Shown piece by piece: positions 25,411 through 39,223 of a stretch of 64,000 nt of DNA. The DNA is taken from contig NC_136005.1 of NCBI RefSeq assembly GCF_048128805.1, positions 22,394,260-22,458,259 on the forward strand. The letters run 5' to 3'. Both the position numbers and the translations under genes were made by a program. Origin of the DNA: Centroberyx gerrardi (taxonomy: Eukaryota; Chordata; Actinopteri; Beryciformes; Berycidae). Below the pieces are notes generated by a model. It was not told the origin of the DNA. It made no database searches and saw only the letters and a program-made list of their open reading frames with translations. Within the stretch, counting starts at the first letter, position 1. Every line of letters begins with the position of its first letter.

Positions 25411-28400
25411 GACACGCATCTGCTCCTATGTATGTCTGTGCTTGTATCTGTGCCTGTGTTTCTGCATTCTTTTTGTGAGTGTTTGTGAAAGGTTTGTGCC
25501 TTTGCTTGTGTGTGTGTGTGTGTGTGTGTGCGCGCACGCGCTACTGTAGCTGCTGACTGCGCTGCAGCATTGTGCTGCTGAGTGTGTCTGTGTGTCATGA
25601 GCTGGTCCTGTGCTCTGACTGCTCCAGCCCGGGTCTCGTCACATGGTACCGCCAGGATTCAGCTATTCACCCTGCAGCGAGGGGACTCCCCAAGCCATTT
25701 ATCAATACTGCTACAGGTCCAGCACATATATGTGTGTGTGTGTGTGTGTGTGTTTGTGTGAGAGATCTAGGGTATGGGTGTGTGCACTTCATGCATCAAT
25801 GTGAGCACACACATAAGAGGTGTTTGTGTTAATATTTGGGTGTGTGAGAGAGAGGGAGGAGAACAATGGGAATGGGAGGCTCTCAGCATGAAATGATTAC
25901 AGTATGTTATGTCGCCCCTTCAATACAAGGCCGGCTGAATAAAACATTGTAGATTAGTAGATGAGTTGTGTAAAATCTAGGTGAATTCTGTTAAATGAGC
26001 CTACGCAGCAGAAGTTAGTTTGGAGCCATCAGTGATGCCGGGCTATGCTACCTACTCCTGATGTTATTGACACCTCTCTGCTATGGGACTGTCCATTCAA
26101 TGCAACCTGCCCAGTCAGCAGGAAAAACTTCTGTGAGTCAGCTAAACTCACTCTCACACCACTGACTGACTGGTGCGATGGCTGGCTGCCTGACTGGCTG
26201 CCTGGCTGGCTGACTTTGAGACTGACTGAGTGGCTGAATGGTTTTAGGTGCTACTTTCTTACTGGCTGGCTGGCTGACATAATGCAGGTGCCTTATATAT
26301 AGGGTCTTAAATTACTCAAACATCTGCTAGAGACTCCAGGGCTGCGTTCACACTGCAGTTGAAAGTGTCCCAATTCAATTTTTTTTTTTTCCTGTGACAC
26401 AGATCTAATGTTTTCTAATCAGTGTGGACAGCAAAAAGCTGCATGGAATTGCATTTTTTTTCAATTCCAGTGTAGACCACATGGATATGGGGTACAAAAT
26501 TGGATCCACATGCGGCCTTTTTTTTTTTTTCAATTGTTTCTGTTCTATGTTTTAAAATGTCCTAAATGTTTTTAGACCTTGCTGCATACCAAATATCCCT
26601 CGTGGGACAATAAAGATTGACTTGGTTTGACTTGATAAAGATTGACCTAAGCGTAGGTATAAAAATGGATGTGACGTCTTTCGTTATTGTTACTAGAAAA
26701 GACATGAACAGTCATCCCAAACAGTCACATCTGAGCAGCAATTTGCAGTTTAGCATGAAGGCCTACAATGTGAACGTAGCCTACTTGTAGACTATCGCTG
26801 GGTTTATGTGACAGTGTGGTAGCTGTTAATGGTAACAGTCCCCGATGGACTTGGTGACGGTGTTGTGTCTGCTGAGACTATTTAGAGCCAGAGCTGTCTT
26901 GTCTGTTCTCTTTTGTTCTGCTCTGCTCTACTCTGCTGTACTTGGTTACAAGAGATTCATACAGTATGACTGAGTGACCACCTGCCTGACACTGGATCCC
27001 CTTACACAGACTGAAAGGCAGATTTGACCAATAGCCAGACCGAAGACACAGCTCCAGACTGTGCCAGTGAAAGAAGCATTACCTTGCAGTGTACTGTAGA
27101 GCCTGAGCCAGGCTGAGCAACACCACTCTTTCCTGGTCACATGTATTTTAAAGTTGCAGCAAAGAAACAAAAATGGAATGGAATGGATGGAGTGTGGTTA
27201 CCAACCCTTGCTAAGAAGCAGACACCTTTACAAAATACCAAATATTATAGAGAAACGCTTTTGTTAAAATAAATAAATAAATAAATAATCAGTGATGGCT
27301 GTTGCTACTCACTCTAATGCAGTGTTCACATTGCAGCCTAAAAAAGCGCCATACTGGTCAGCATCACAGGAGTGAGCTGCAATGGCAAACTGGTTTCTCA
27401 TTGCCATGGTGATTTTGATTAACAACAGTTTTGACCATTTCATGTATATTGATGCTATAAAAACGCTTAAATTTCATTAAATACCATTGTGTGACTGTTC
27501 ATTTTCAATATTTCATCTAATTTCAAAATGGGTTATAATTTGCAGAAATTATTAAACATGATTTTGACTGTTAATGAACCGAGAGCCAAGCAGGGAATTG
27601 GAATAGGCCAGATAAACCAGAATTTGGCAGTACATCTTCTTCTCCCGGACTCCAAAATGGACAGAAGAAGAAAACTCTTGCTTTTTCACAACTTTATCTT
27701 TGTTGGTGGATGAGACAAGAAGAACAGATGCACAAACTTATGTGGCTACATCTATTTTGCTAGACTTTTTCAACATCCAGTTTGTCTTCACCCCCGCAGT
27801 AGAAGGCAAACGTTTGCACAATTCAACTTTTGTCACCAAGTTCCGTTGCTGGCAGCATCAGCGGAGTATACCGTCATTCTCTGATTGAAAACGATGAAAA
27901 TCCGGTTTGCCATCTGCCTCACACTGTCACAATGTAAAAGCACCATAAGGTCTGCATCTACATTGATGACTGCATCCCAACTTGGTCCATTGTAAACTTA
28001 ACAGAATAGAATGAACATAAACCACATCCAGCCAATACCAATATATAAGGAGTGAACCACTGGCAGCTTCCACCGATTAGGCTGAGGTCTACATAGTGGC
28101 TAGCATTGAGTTATGACACCCCCCCATCCCTCCTCTTCTCACCCCTCACTCCTTCAGTCCCCCTGTGGTCGACAGCAGCACTTAGCCAATTAGGGTGGAC
28201 ACGCAGAGGCAGCAGGAGTAGACAGATCTTTATTTATGCTAGCGAAGCGTCTGTGCAGCAGGCCCTGCAGCGCAGCGTTTAGCTCGGCCCGGGTTCCCTG
28301 GCTGGCTGTAATTAGCTTCGCACAGGCCTGAGGGGGAGGATGAGGAAACTAGAACCAAGTGAGAGAAGTTAGTTGGGACAAACTCCATCACACACACTTC

Positions 28401-31400
28401 CACAGAAGCGCACACAAATTAAACAGTGCTTTAAGGAAGAAAAATGTCTCAGCTAGCTTAGGCAGTATAGAATGAGTGTCTGTGTGTGTTTGTGTTTGTT
28501 TGCAATAAGTTAGGCTGTCTAAAATGCTGTCTGCCAATAGTAGTAGCAAAAATCTGATTTGGTAGATTGGCCAGCAGAATATCATGCAAACCTAGTTTTA
28601 TTTTACCCCCAAAAAAAGTTCCCAAAGGAAAAGTTTTTAATAAAAGCATTGTTTATTACAAGGAAGGGTATAAAACCGTGACACTCACAAGAATATCCTC
28701 ACCTGACTCAAGATGACTAGGGTCTACTGTATCCATTTCATAACATTATTCTATTAAACTTGCATTTTATAATAGCAGTGCTGAATCTCTGAGACACTTC
28801 AGTCAAGTTAATAGTCATGAAAAACTAGTGAGTGAAAAACCAATACCTCTTTTCTTATAGGAGCTTGATACTTACAGGCCTAGGATTCACATTTCAAGTG
28901 TTTTAGTATAAGAGTGCTGACTTTTGTTCAGTTTGCCTCTAAAGTTACATATATAGATAATGTTATTTATTGAAATCTATTTTGTCTTGAGACCTCACAG
29001 TGAACCCAGATCGGCTCTCCTATTCTTAAAGTGTGTATTTATTGGCCCTGGCCCCAGTAAATAATGGTGACCGTGCCCCGCTTCATAGCACCGTGTTGGC
29101 AATAGGTTTCCCTGCCCCTCACCATCCCCCTTGATAAATTTGAACAGATCCCCCACTGCTGGTAATTGTTTGACACGGTTTCGAGGGATCCACCAAGAAG
29201 TCTGCGTCTTTATGAGAAAGTTGTGTCTGCATTGCCCCACACAGATTTTACACCTCCCCACACACCCCCCTCCATTCCTCTCCTCTCCTCTCCCATCGTT
29301 CCCCTCATTGTCATGGTAATGAGCTCCGTTGTGCATGACCAAAACGGTCAACTTAATTGATGAAAACGAGGAGAGCGGGAAGGGAGAGGAGAGGGGGGTT
29401 GCATATATCCGACATAAAGGATTCTCCTTCACCAAAGACTTGAGGAATACATTATGGAGCACTTGAGGAAGACTCTCAGTGGGTTTGTAGTTCTCACATC
29501 AGTGTAATGTGCCGTCGGATAGATTGGCGTGCCTCAACATCTACAAGCACACGTTCTCCTCTGCACGCACCATCAACCACCGGCCCACTTGAGCGTACAG
29601 GGGTCGGGTGTAGTTGTGTAGTCAGTCACGGTGAAGAAGGAGCTGTCATACTTTGGTCACACTCTGATCATGCACGTCTCATCCTTTTGTTGCGCTTGCC
29701 TGCCTGGTATCACCGAGACGTGGTTTCCCATGGCAATGAGCCGTATCGTGAAGTGTGACTCGGCTGTTTTATTGCCATCCCACATACTCCCCCCCTCAGG
29801 GACGCAAACTGTGGCAAAACAGATGTTATTAATTTTTTTTTTTTTTTTTTTGAAAGCACAATTTAATTATAAGTCCAACACCACCACATTAATTGTTCTT
29901 TTCATTAAGTGCTAAACAGAAATTCCTGTGGTTGAGGAGACATACAGTTGATCACTGCACAGATGTTTCATTCCCTAGCCGTGTCAGTTCAGAACAAGTG
30001 AAACATGTCGTCCCCCATGAATGATGCATCAAGATGCTCATCCCTCCAAGTTAATAGGGCTGGTGGTGTAGCAGTTATGGACTTTCACAACGCCTCCATC
30101 CGACAGTGTAATATTTTAAAACGCCAGAATGCAGTGCCAAAATACATCATCCCTCCAAGTTTTGTCCACATCGCACTAATGATATTGCATTTGAGTTTAA
30201 ACCTTTGACCTTTAATGATAGTGCTGCCATCTGGCCAATCAATGTAATGTTTTTAAATACCAGAACACGATGCAAAGATGCATCATCCCTCCAAGTTTAA
30301 TCACAATCAGGCTAGTGGTGGGTGAGATATCATCTGAGATATCACATTTGGCACGGACGGAGGGACAAACACAGCCCAGTATATTATCTCCCCCCCTTCC
30401 AACCCCCGGGCAGCAAGACTCAGTCGGGCTTATTGTATGGAGGCAATTAATCCAGTGTCCCTTCTCTTCTCTCTAGTTCAAGAACATTGGGTGTCCGGGT
30501 AAAGGTTCAATTCCCACTGCACACACTCATGCTAAAAATGAATACACTCATGGTAGTGTCTGGCACTTAGTTTGGATAGAAGCAGTCATCACATATCATA
30601 ATACTACATGTCAAGTTATGACATGAGCAGTTTTCTTGTCAAAGTGAGTAAATATTGTAACATTTATAAAAGTAAATATTATAATATCTTGAACACAGAC
30701 TCTGTCGACTGTTATGAAATATGTTTTGCAAAACCATTTGAGCAGTAGTCTTTGGTTAACTTACAAGCTCTACTTGCCGATAGGCCATCCTGCTAACAGT
30801 GGTGGATTGGTGTTGTGTCCACCGCGGAGAGGCAGGTGTGTGTGTGCGCGTGTGTTTTGAAGGCTTAGGAGGGCAGCTCACCTTTCTATGGCCAGGGTAG
30901 GGTTTCAACAAAAGACAAGCTGCCAATGGAGAGAAAGGGGCAAAGCCTAGAGAGGGTTTGGTAACCTTCTGCATAGAGCAGATCCCAGCTAGTGGACAAG
31001 ACCATAGGTAGGCCTACAGTAGGCCCATGATTTCAAATAGGCTAATACACAGAATTAGACTATTGCATAATAATACAAAATATTTTGCTTTGTTAGGAAA
31101 TGACAAATGATGGGATTATTATGCAATAGTCTAATTCTGTGCTCTAAAAGGATGTTGATGAGATAGAAAGAAATGTGTTTTTATGCTGTATTCAGTCTGA
31201 TCAAGCGTATTTCAAGATATTTTAAATAGAATTATCTCAGTGCACTGGCAGCCAATTTTGTTTCATGGTGGTGGAACTTGCTTCATGATGCTTGTACCAT
31301 AAGTGCCCTTATTTTTTTAATTATTTCACGTGATAATTTCTTGAAACAAGTCACACTATGTTGAAACAAACAACATCTCTTAACCAGCGAGATTGTCTGT

Positions 31401-33027
31401 TATATTCAGTAAAATGAGTTTATTTAAAACCTCTAGTGTATATAGAAGCTTAAATGAGTCTGAACGTGGAAGACTGGACGATTCCCTAACCTCATTATTT
31501 TCTGTTTATTATGAGAAAGGCCCAGTGTCTAGCGAGCGGGGGGAAAATGACGTGTTGTGGTCTTGAGCTGATCCCAGCAGTGCTGCCTCAGCGGCTGAGC
31601 TTGCATCGTTGTATTCTGTCAGGTCCTGCCTGCATGGATGAGCCGCCATGTCATCAACCCGTCTGAGGCTTGTGCTGCCGGCTGCTAGGGAGTCCTCTCA
31701 AAACAACCACTGTTTCTTTGCCTGACGTTAGGAGTCTAGCACTCAGTGTGTGTGTGTGTGTGTGTGTGTCTAGGGTATTTTGCATGCCCACTGTACCGGT
31801 AGTCTGTGTGTGTGTGTGTGTGTGTAGGTTTTCGTGTGTGCCTGCATGTGGTTTTGGGTTGACTGCTTGCGTCTGTGTACCCAGACCTTTCCATGGCATT
31901 CCAGCCATTCCCCTGCTACCTGGGAATTGGTCTGTTCTCCTCCAGCGGGGTATTTATAGGTCCTGAGAAGCAGCTGTCTGTCTCCCTGCCTGCCTAGACA
32001 GTCCGGCTAGAACGGGCCCTCTGTTGACTGAAAAATGTGTTGAGGTCTCAAGGAACGAGACAGGCTATTTTTAATGATGCAACCTCCAGTGAGGCACTCT
32101 TGCCGCATTACTAAGATTAAAGTTAAGCCAAGTGTCCAGGTTTGTGTGATTATGACAGAGATGGGTGTGAGGTGGAGTCGTAGTCGGTGGTAAATCCGTT
32201 TAGTTGCTGGGTAGGTAAAACGACACAGCCTTGTGCTTTTCTCACATTTGAGTAATGTTGAGTCATGTTCATCCTGAGATGTTTGTGCTTAGCAAACAGA
32301 GACAGAGGTTGCAGTGAAGTGTAGCGCATGCAGACAGACACCCTGGATACTGTTCAGTCCCCCATGTGCAATCATTGACGCTCACTAGGAACTATCAGCT
32401 AAAACCGTAGCAGAATGTGTGTTGGCTTGTTTGTGTTCCCCCTCCAAATGTCATCACAGCAATCATTTCCCCACAACAACAAAATGCAAAACTACACAGC
32501 GTTAAAGGTCATGACAGAAAAAAAACTTGGTTGTTTTGTGACTTACTAAAGACGCCTAAGATGGTAATTTTTGAGTAAAGTTTGAATGTCAATGTTTGTG
32601 TTGTGTGTCGGATTCCTGAGGTAACCCAGCGACCAATTTGCTGTTGAATAAATGGTGATATGCCGGCCTGCACCAACGTTGAAAACCCATGTAAATCTGA
32701 CATAAATACAAAAGTCAGGACCTAAATATCTTAATAAAATGAGTTCATGAGTAATGAGTAATATGAATTTTTACCTTGCCATAATTGTGAAAATGCTCAT
32801 TTGGATTGACGTTGAACTTTTCCTCCTCCTGCATGTCACTGATCGAGAAATACTCGCTGGGAACCAATGAATCCCTCAGAGCAATATCTGGAGCTTAAAC
32901 TTTGCAATAAAGGCCTAAACTTTGTTAGAAGAACCAATGTGTTATTTGTGTAGTGGAGCACATTCATTCCTGTCTTTGACTTTCTAATATTGGTTTCCCC
33001 ACTGTTTCTCCTTTGGGTGCTAACAGA

Positions 33028-33064
<37 letters not shown>

Positions 33065-33179
33065 GTACCTCGGCAGGGGGAGAAGAATGCCGGCTTTGAC
33101 GTGCTCTACCACAACATGAAGCATGGCCAGCTGGCTACTAAGGAGCTGGCTGAGTTTGTCCGCGAGAGGTAAGGTGTTG

Positions 33180-33246
<67 letters not shown>

Positions 33247-33606
33247 ATTTGTATATCTGTGTGGGTGGTGGTGGTAGTGATGGGACTTGATGGGTGAAAT
33301 TCTACATTCCTGACTCTGTGTACTTGGAAAGAAACATGAGAAGGGCTGCCAAGGTTGGGTAAAACGCTCGGAGATTATAAATGAACTGTTTAGGGTTTCA
33401 TCTTTTTCCATATCTAACAAGGTGTTGAATGATTTATGCCGTTGCAAAGCCGTAGTTCTGTCAGCAGAATGCAGATCATGGGGGGGGGGGGGGGGACTTA
33501 AACAAGTCTTTCTTTGTTGGAACCGCTCTCTCCGCTCTCACCTCTGACCCCTGTCCTCACTACTGTGCTGCTTTTGAACTCAGACCAGCACACTGGAGTG
33601 TCAGTG

Positions 33607-33649
<43 letters not shown>

Positions 33650-36600
33650 GCCTGGATAGGTGGATTGTCCTTGGGCTGGGGTATATCTTTTTTATTCCTG
33701 GGTGCCCACTGCTGAGCCAAAAAACTCTCATCTCTTCAGTTATCTAAATGTAAAGTGCCCTCTCAATCTGGGTAGTTAGTTGACTAGCGGTGAGTAAATT
33801 GCATGTGAAGAATGAGATTCCCCTAAGAGTTTGTTTTCTCACATCAGGAGCCTAACGCACAGACTGCAGTTTCAGACCAATGTCATAATCCTGACATTGA
33901 TTCACAAGTCCTGCGCACATTCCCCGCAGGGGGAAATTCACTTATCTCCGCGGATAGCAGCAGACAACAAATCAGCGGTCAGGAAATGAAATAGCGGCAT
34001 TGTGGGGAAAGTAGTGTATGATCCCTCAGGACAGGGCAGGCAATTGTGTTGATACATTTCCTCCACAGTCTGTCTCTCTCTCTCCCTCTATCTCTCTCCC
34101 TCTGTCTATCTCTCTCCCTCTCTCCCTCCCTCCTCACTTTCCTTAAAGGTCAGTCTGATATGAGAGGCTGTGCGAAACGCTATCAGTTAAAGTACCGTAA
34201 CGGCTCCTGCAACCGCATTCTCAAGGTGTCTCAGTTATTGCGTGTGACGTTAATTTCCCCTGCTCTGGTACTCTGTCTAATGGGAACGTATTGCTACATC
34301 TTGTATTGTGGGGACACAGGCCTGTGACCCAGTTTGGGTCCCAGAACAATTTCAGAATCACTGCTCGAGATCGATAGTTTATCCATTTGTTTATGACCCC
34401 CCTGCTCCTCCTCCTCCTCCTCCTTAGTAGCATGTTGTTCTGTTCACCCTCTAGATATATGGATCAATCCCCCCCTTTCTCTTTGGGGTCTACAGATGGT
34501 TATTAAAGTTTTATGCTCAGCCTTGTGAAATGAGGCCATTTATCATTTAAATGTGGCTTATTGCAACATTTACCCAACACTGGGGAAAATTAATCTTCAT
34601 CTCTCTTGCTGTGGTGGTGTATGGCCGGTGTTTAGGCCTAAGTTTGCTCCTGATAGAAGAGAACATGACATATGAGGCCATTAACAGTGTCAATGCTGTT
34701 GTGTTATTGGACTATATTCACCAGTCTATGGGCTAGTTGGAGGAATTTTGAATGCACAAAGCATTACTCTTCCTGTCTTGTTACTGGGCGGAGTTCAGTG
34801 GAGAAACAAGAAGAGAAGCATGCACCCTCTGACCCGCCACACTCTCACACACACACACACACACACACAGCACTGGAATTGTATATCCATAATTTGAAAG
34901 AGTTTCCCCAGGGCAGCCCTCTATTAGAGTTCCTGTTATGTTATTCTGCTGACGTGTGTGTGCGTGTGTGTGTGTGTGTTTTCAGGGCTGCCATTGAGGA
35001 GACCTACTCCAAATCCATGAGCAAACTGGCCAAGATGGCCAGCAATGGAAGTCCACAGGGGTGAGTGGAGTTGACAGGAATGTAAACACAGCAGAGTACA
35101 GCAACATCCTCATCCTCAGTTCAGTGTTCACGTCATGTTCAGACCAACTGTACACACACACACACACACACCTGCCCGTTCCAGGCAACACCATGCTATG
35201 CATTACTACAGCAATAATACATGTGCTGTATCTGACCTTCTCTGGTGTTCATACCAGTTAAGAACACATGAAGAAACAGCTGAATATGAGCATCAGTCCA
35301 GACTGCAGTTTGCCCTCCACTTCATTTTGTTACTCTAGACCTTCTAACCATGAGGAACTGCTGGCTAGCAGATGTCAACCCCCGTCTCTTAACCCCAAAA
35401 CGCAAGGTTTGATGGGTATGTTTCCTGTAGTTAGTTCAGATTATGTTCTCACTCCTGATAAACTGCATTGCAGTTCTCTTGGAAGAGGACCGACACTCAC
35501 ATTTTCAGGCGTCTCGGTGCGGTTATTTGGTGCCACCTGAGTTTGAGTGACATTCCTCTCACCTTATCGAACAAACTAAAAGAGTAAAGACTCCAGAGTT
35601 CGATTAAACGGCTCCAAACATACTTGATGTGAAGGCACCCTTAATGAGAATTATCATCACAATTGGATTTTTGACCCATTGGGTTGCTGGAGCTACCCAT
35701 TGTACCATATACCACATGCAACACCATGATCCCACTGTCCCACCTCTCGTAGTGTTTCCAGTTGAAATGTCTTTACCACAGAATTAAAGCTCTAAATCTT
35801 TGAGGTGTTCGATACACAGGATGGAGCAGTGCGATGCTGCTCAGATAAAAGGTTGCAGCTCAGCCATGTGGTTTGTCTCCTTCACTTCCTGTGTGCGCTC
35901 TGACTTTACAGATGGAAAGCACATTCCTTAACAGTTTAACTGCTCTGAATTACAACCTCGCCAATCAACCTTTCACAGGACTTATGGTCAGTTTTTGGTT
36001 ATGAGAATCATACTTAAATCTGAAAATTTACATGATGAGGTCATCCAAACGGGTTTCCCACTGGTCATGGAGTTTCTGGAATATTATGGTATTTTGAGCG
36101 GTGTTCTCCAGACAGGGGAAGTCAGGGAATTTGATAAATTATCTGCGAAAGTCAGAGAATACCAGGGGATTTTAAAAATGGGTCACTTTACAGGAACATA
36201 TCAGGATGTATTTTACTACTTATTTCACACATTTATTACATTAAAGCATAATACCGGTTATTTTCAACCTGGGCGGTGTTGAAAGGACGTGTTTGGAGAT
36301 TGTGTTGGCCCTCTGGGTGTGTATTGGAGAGCAGCGCTCCTGGTGAACTGGCAGTGCAAAGCTCTCAGTGAAGTAAGTGAGGAAATTTTTAACACATCAT
36401 CATGGCAAAATCTAGGAAGATAATGCCCAGGTTGTAAATAACCAGAATTATCCTTTAAATGGTGGTTTTCAGCAGTTTTTCTGCATTGTTTGGCCACTTG
36501 TTGTGGAAACAAACCAGGAAGGAATAAAATCTTTCAGTCATGGAAGCACTCCAGCTCCGTTATGGAAAGCCATGGAAAATCTTACACCATTATTTTTACA

Positions 36601-36669
36601 TCAGGGCCATTGTGGCAACTGGCCCTAAAAGTAATCTTCAACAAAAGAAAAACTGCAACATAACATGTG

Positions 36670-36737
<68 letters not shown>

Positions 36738-37241
36738 TCCATGCGTGTTTGCTTGCTTATGCATGTGTTCCCCAGGACGTTTGCTCCCATGTGGGATGTG
36801 TTCAGGGTGTCTTCAGACAAGCTGGCCCTCTGCCACCTGGAGCTGATGAGGAAGATGAACGATCTGATCCGTGACATCAACAAGTACGGAGACGAGCAGG
36901 TCAAAATCCACCGCAAGGTAAATGACGACTGTCTGGGATGAAGAGGTTGGATGTTTTGCCAGTATCTTGGGGAAAAAAGAAAACACTGTGTCTCCAAAAT
37001 GCCTGTTTCTCACGACTTGAGGAAAAATTGCTGAGTTTGGGGTGTGTGTGTGTGTGTGTGTGTGTGTTCTGCAGGCGTGTGCATTCTCCCATTGCTTGCC
37101 TGCATCGTTTCTCTGTCATCCTGATCTAATCTATCTCACAGAAAATCTAATTACAGTCTACTCCCTTCATGGTAATTGCTGCGTTTGCCCTTAAAGGATT
37201 CTGTCAAGTACAATGATGATGTGCGTGTTCATGTGTTTGTT

Positions 37242-37284
<43 letters not shown>

Positions 37285-38870
37285 CACCCAGACTAAGGAG
37301 GAGGTGGTGGGGACCCTGGAGGCGGTGCAGGCACTGCAGGTTCAGAGCGGTCACCTTCAGAAGTCCAGGGAGGGCTACCATACCAAGTGTGTGGAGCTGG
37401 ACCGGCTCAGAAAGGAGGGAGCACCTCAGAAAGAACTGGAGAAGGTCAGACGCTCCTTTATTTTAAAGATTGTTTCATAAGCATTTCTGATTCATACAGA
37501 ACTGAAACTAATGAAGCCTCCTACAGGATTAAAATTAATCCATGAGAAGTCGTGCACTACTGATTTTATAAGAGCCATCGTTAGGCACGATGCATGATAA
37601 AACTTTTAATCAATAATAATTAAATAATACAATTTTAAAAATATAATAATTCACTAACAAGGGTTATTCATACTGGTACAAGCAATAGTGCTTGTATCGG
37701 TATGAGTGGTGATTTTTGGTTGGTTCTGTAACTGGTTCTGTTTTATTTTCTATATTTTATTTAAATTGCATCTCTGCTGCATTAGATAGTGTACAGTGGT
37801 GAGAGACAGGATAGTCTTGACACCGGTTGTGAGATTCGCATCCATACTGTAGCAAGTATCTCTACCTTAGTCTATTGAGCCGCTAGGAGACCAAAGGTCA
37901 TGCTTTTATTCATTGCAAGTGAAAGCATTGTTCCACAACTTCATATTGAGCTAAATTCTATGCCGAGACATTTTTTCTTGGCATCCTGGTGACTTAGAGC
38001 TGCACAATATGTAACTAGTGTTGTGAGTTTGAGTCCCCTTGTCTCCTTTGACTCTTCTGCCAGGAAATTTCTCTTAAAAGAATTTTAGTCTAGAACTACT
38101 CTTACTCCATTTTATCATGTTACTATGTCCTGTGACCCTAAAATGGATCATGCGCTTGTTTCTTTTGGTCCTCCACACAACAAGAGTCTCAGTGTTTTAT
38201 TGAGCCTGGATCCCAGTTTTAGATTAAATCAGTTAGATTTGCCCCGGCCTGAAAAAGTTGAAGAACAACACAAGTATTTCCTAACTGCTCTGTGTTCCTC
38301 ATATAGCAACCACTCTGTGAATTAATTGCTGCTCACCATTTTTAAGAAGAGACTGAATACTGAATGGAATAGCTGTAATTATGCAGGAGACTGAATTGTT
38401 CTCAATGATTTACCAAGCCATTCATTTTATTTAGGGGAACTGAATGAGAGTCGGCAGATAAAGGCTGTTATTTTCCTGTCCTTTTCTCTCTCACTAGGCG
38501 GAGCTGAAGTCTAAGAAAGCGGCGGAGTCATTCGCGGTGTGTATCGAGAAGTACAACCGCGTGGGAGGAGAGTTTGAGCAGAAGATGAGCGAGTCCGCCC
38601 AGGTCGGTTCTGACTCCGGCTCGGCCGAGTGTCGCTTCTCCCTCTCCGCCTTTTATCCGTCTCTCTTTCTCCGTCTCTCTCTCTCTCTCAAGCTTTGTCT
38701 TTATCCCTGTCTCTCATCTCGCTGTCTTGCGTTCTCCCTCACTTATCTACCCTTGAAGAAACCCGCCATGTTGATTTATTTATGGTCCTACATCAGGGCG
38801 ACCAATCCGCAAGCGTGGCTTCCCCAAAAATGGATGACTCAACCCCCCACTTCCTAAACACCCACCCACT

Positions 38871-38913
<43 letters not shown>

Positions 38914-39182
38914 GCACACATACACACCCTACACCCTGCTCATTACCTTTAATCACTGACTCCACATTTCCATGGTTACTGCTGCTGTTTCCATGGAAAT
39001 CTTTAACAAACCCCAATGAGTGCCTCTGTATTTTACATGTGAAATGATGACTGGAATCCTTGTGACCAATTATCTGTCCTAATAGCTTCGAGGGGAGGTC
39101 TGTCCGTAATTTTGAGTGGGTACGCAGAGAAAAAAGGAAGTAGGGGGAAAAAGCAGTGTGCAGAAGGATGGAGGAAGAAACG

Positions 39183-39223
<41 letters not shown>

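Larger units (their letters stand above)
21636..33076 (+). other. fcho1: fcho1 intron after the ATG exon (11.4 kb)
   Basis: No coding exon is seen. It holds repeat family B copy 1 (21921-22372), a 60-bp CT-rich minisatellite (22622-22800), several (TG)n tracts, imperfect CTGG/CTGA repeats (26158-26278), a TIR element with nested LINE-like tail (26340-26781), a three-unit repeat (30032-30390) and a perfect hairpin (31048-31141). GC-balanced stretches at 23860-24020, 24540-24720, 28180-28340 and 29000-29360 look unlike the repeats and may be conserved regulatory DNA. Confidence 0.6.

Noticed and set aside
35995..36282. 95-codon open frame as a novel fcho1 exon or gene
   Set aside because: It lies in an interspersed 'gtcatggaaa' type repeat and runs into the TTAA MITE. 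The fcho1 frame is complete without it.
37445..37480. Extension of the exon past 37444 as the real coding end
   Set aside because: The frame reaches a stop after about 12 codons, while splicing at GTCAGA to 38498 restores the conserved [11 protein letters not shown].
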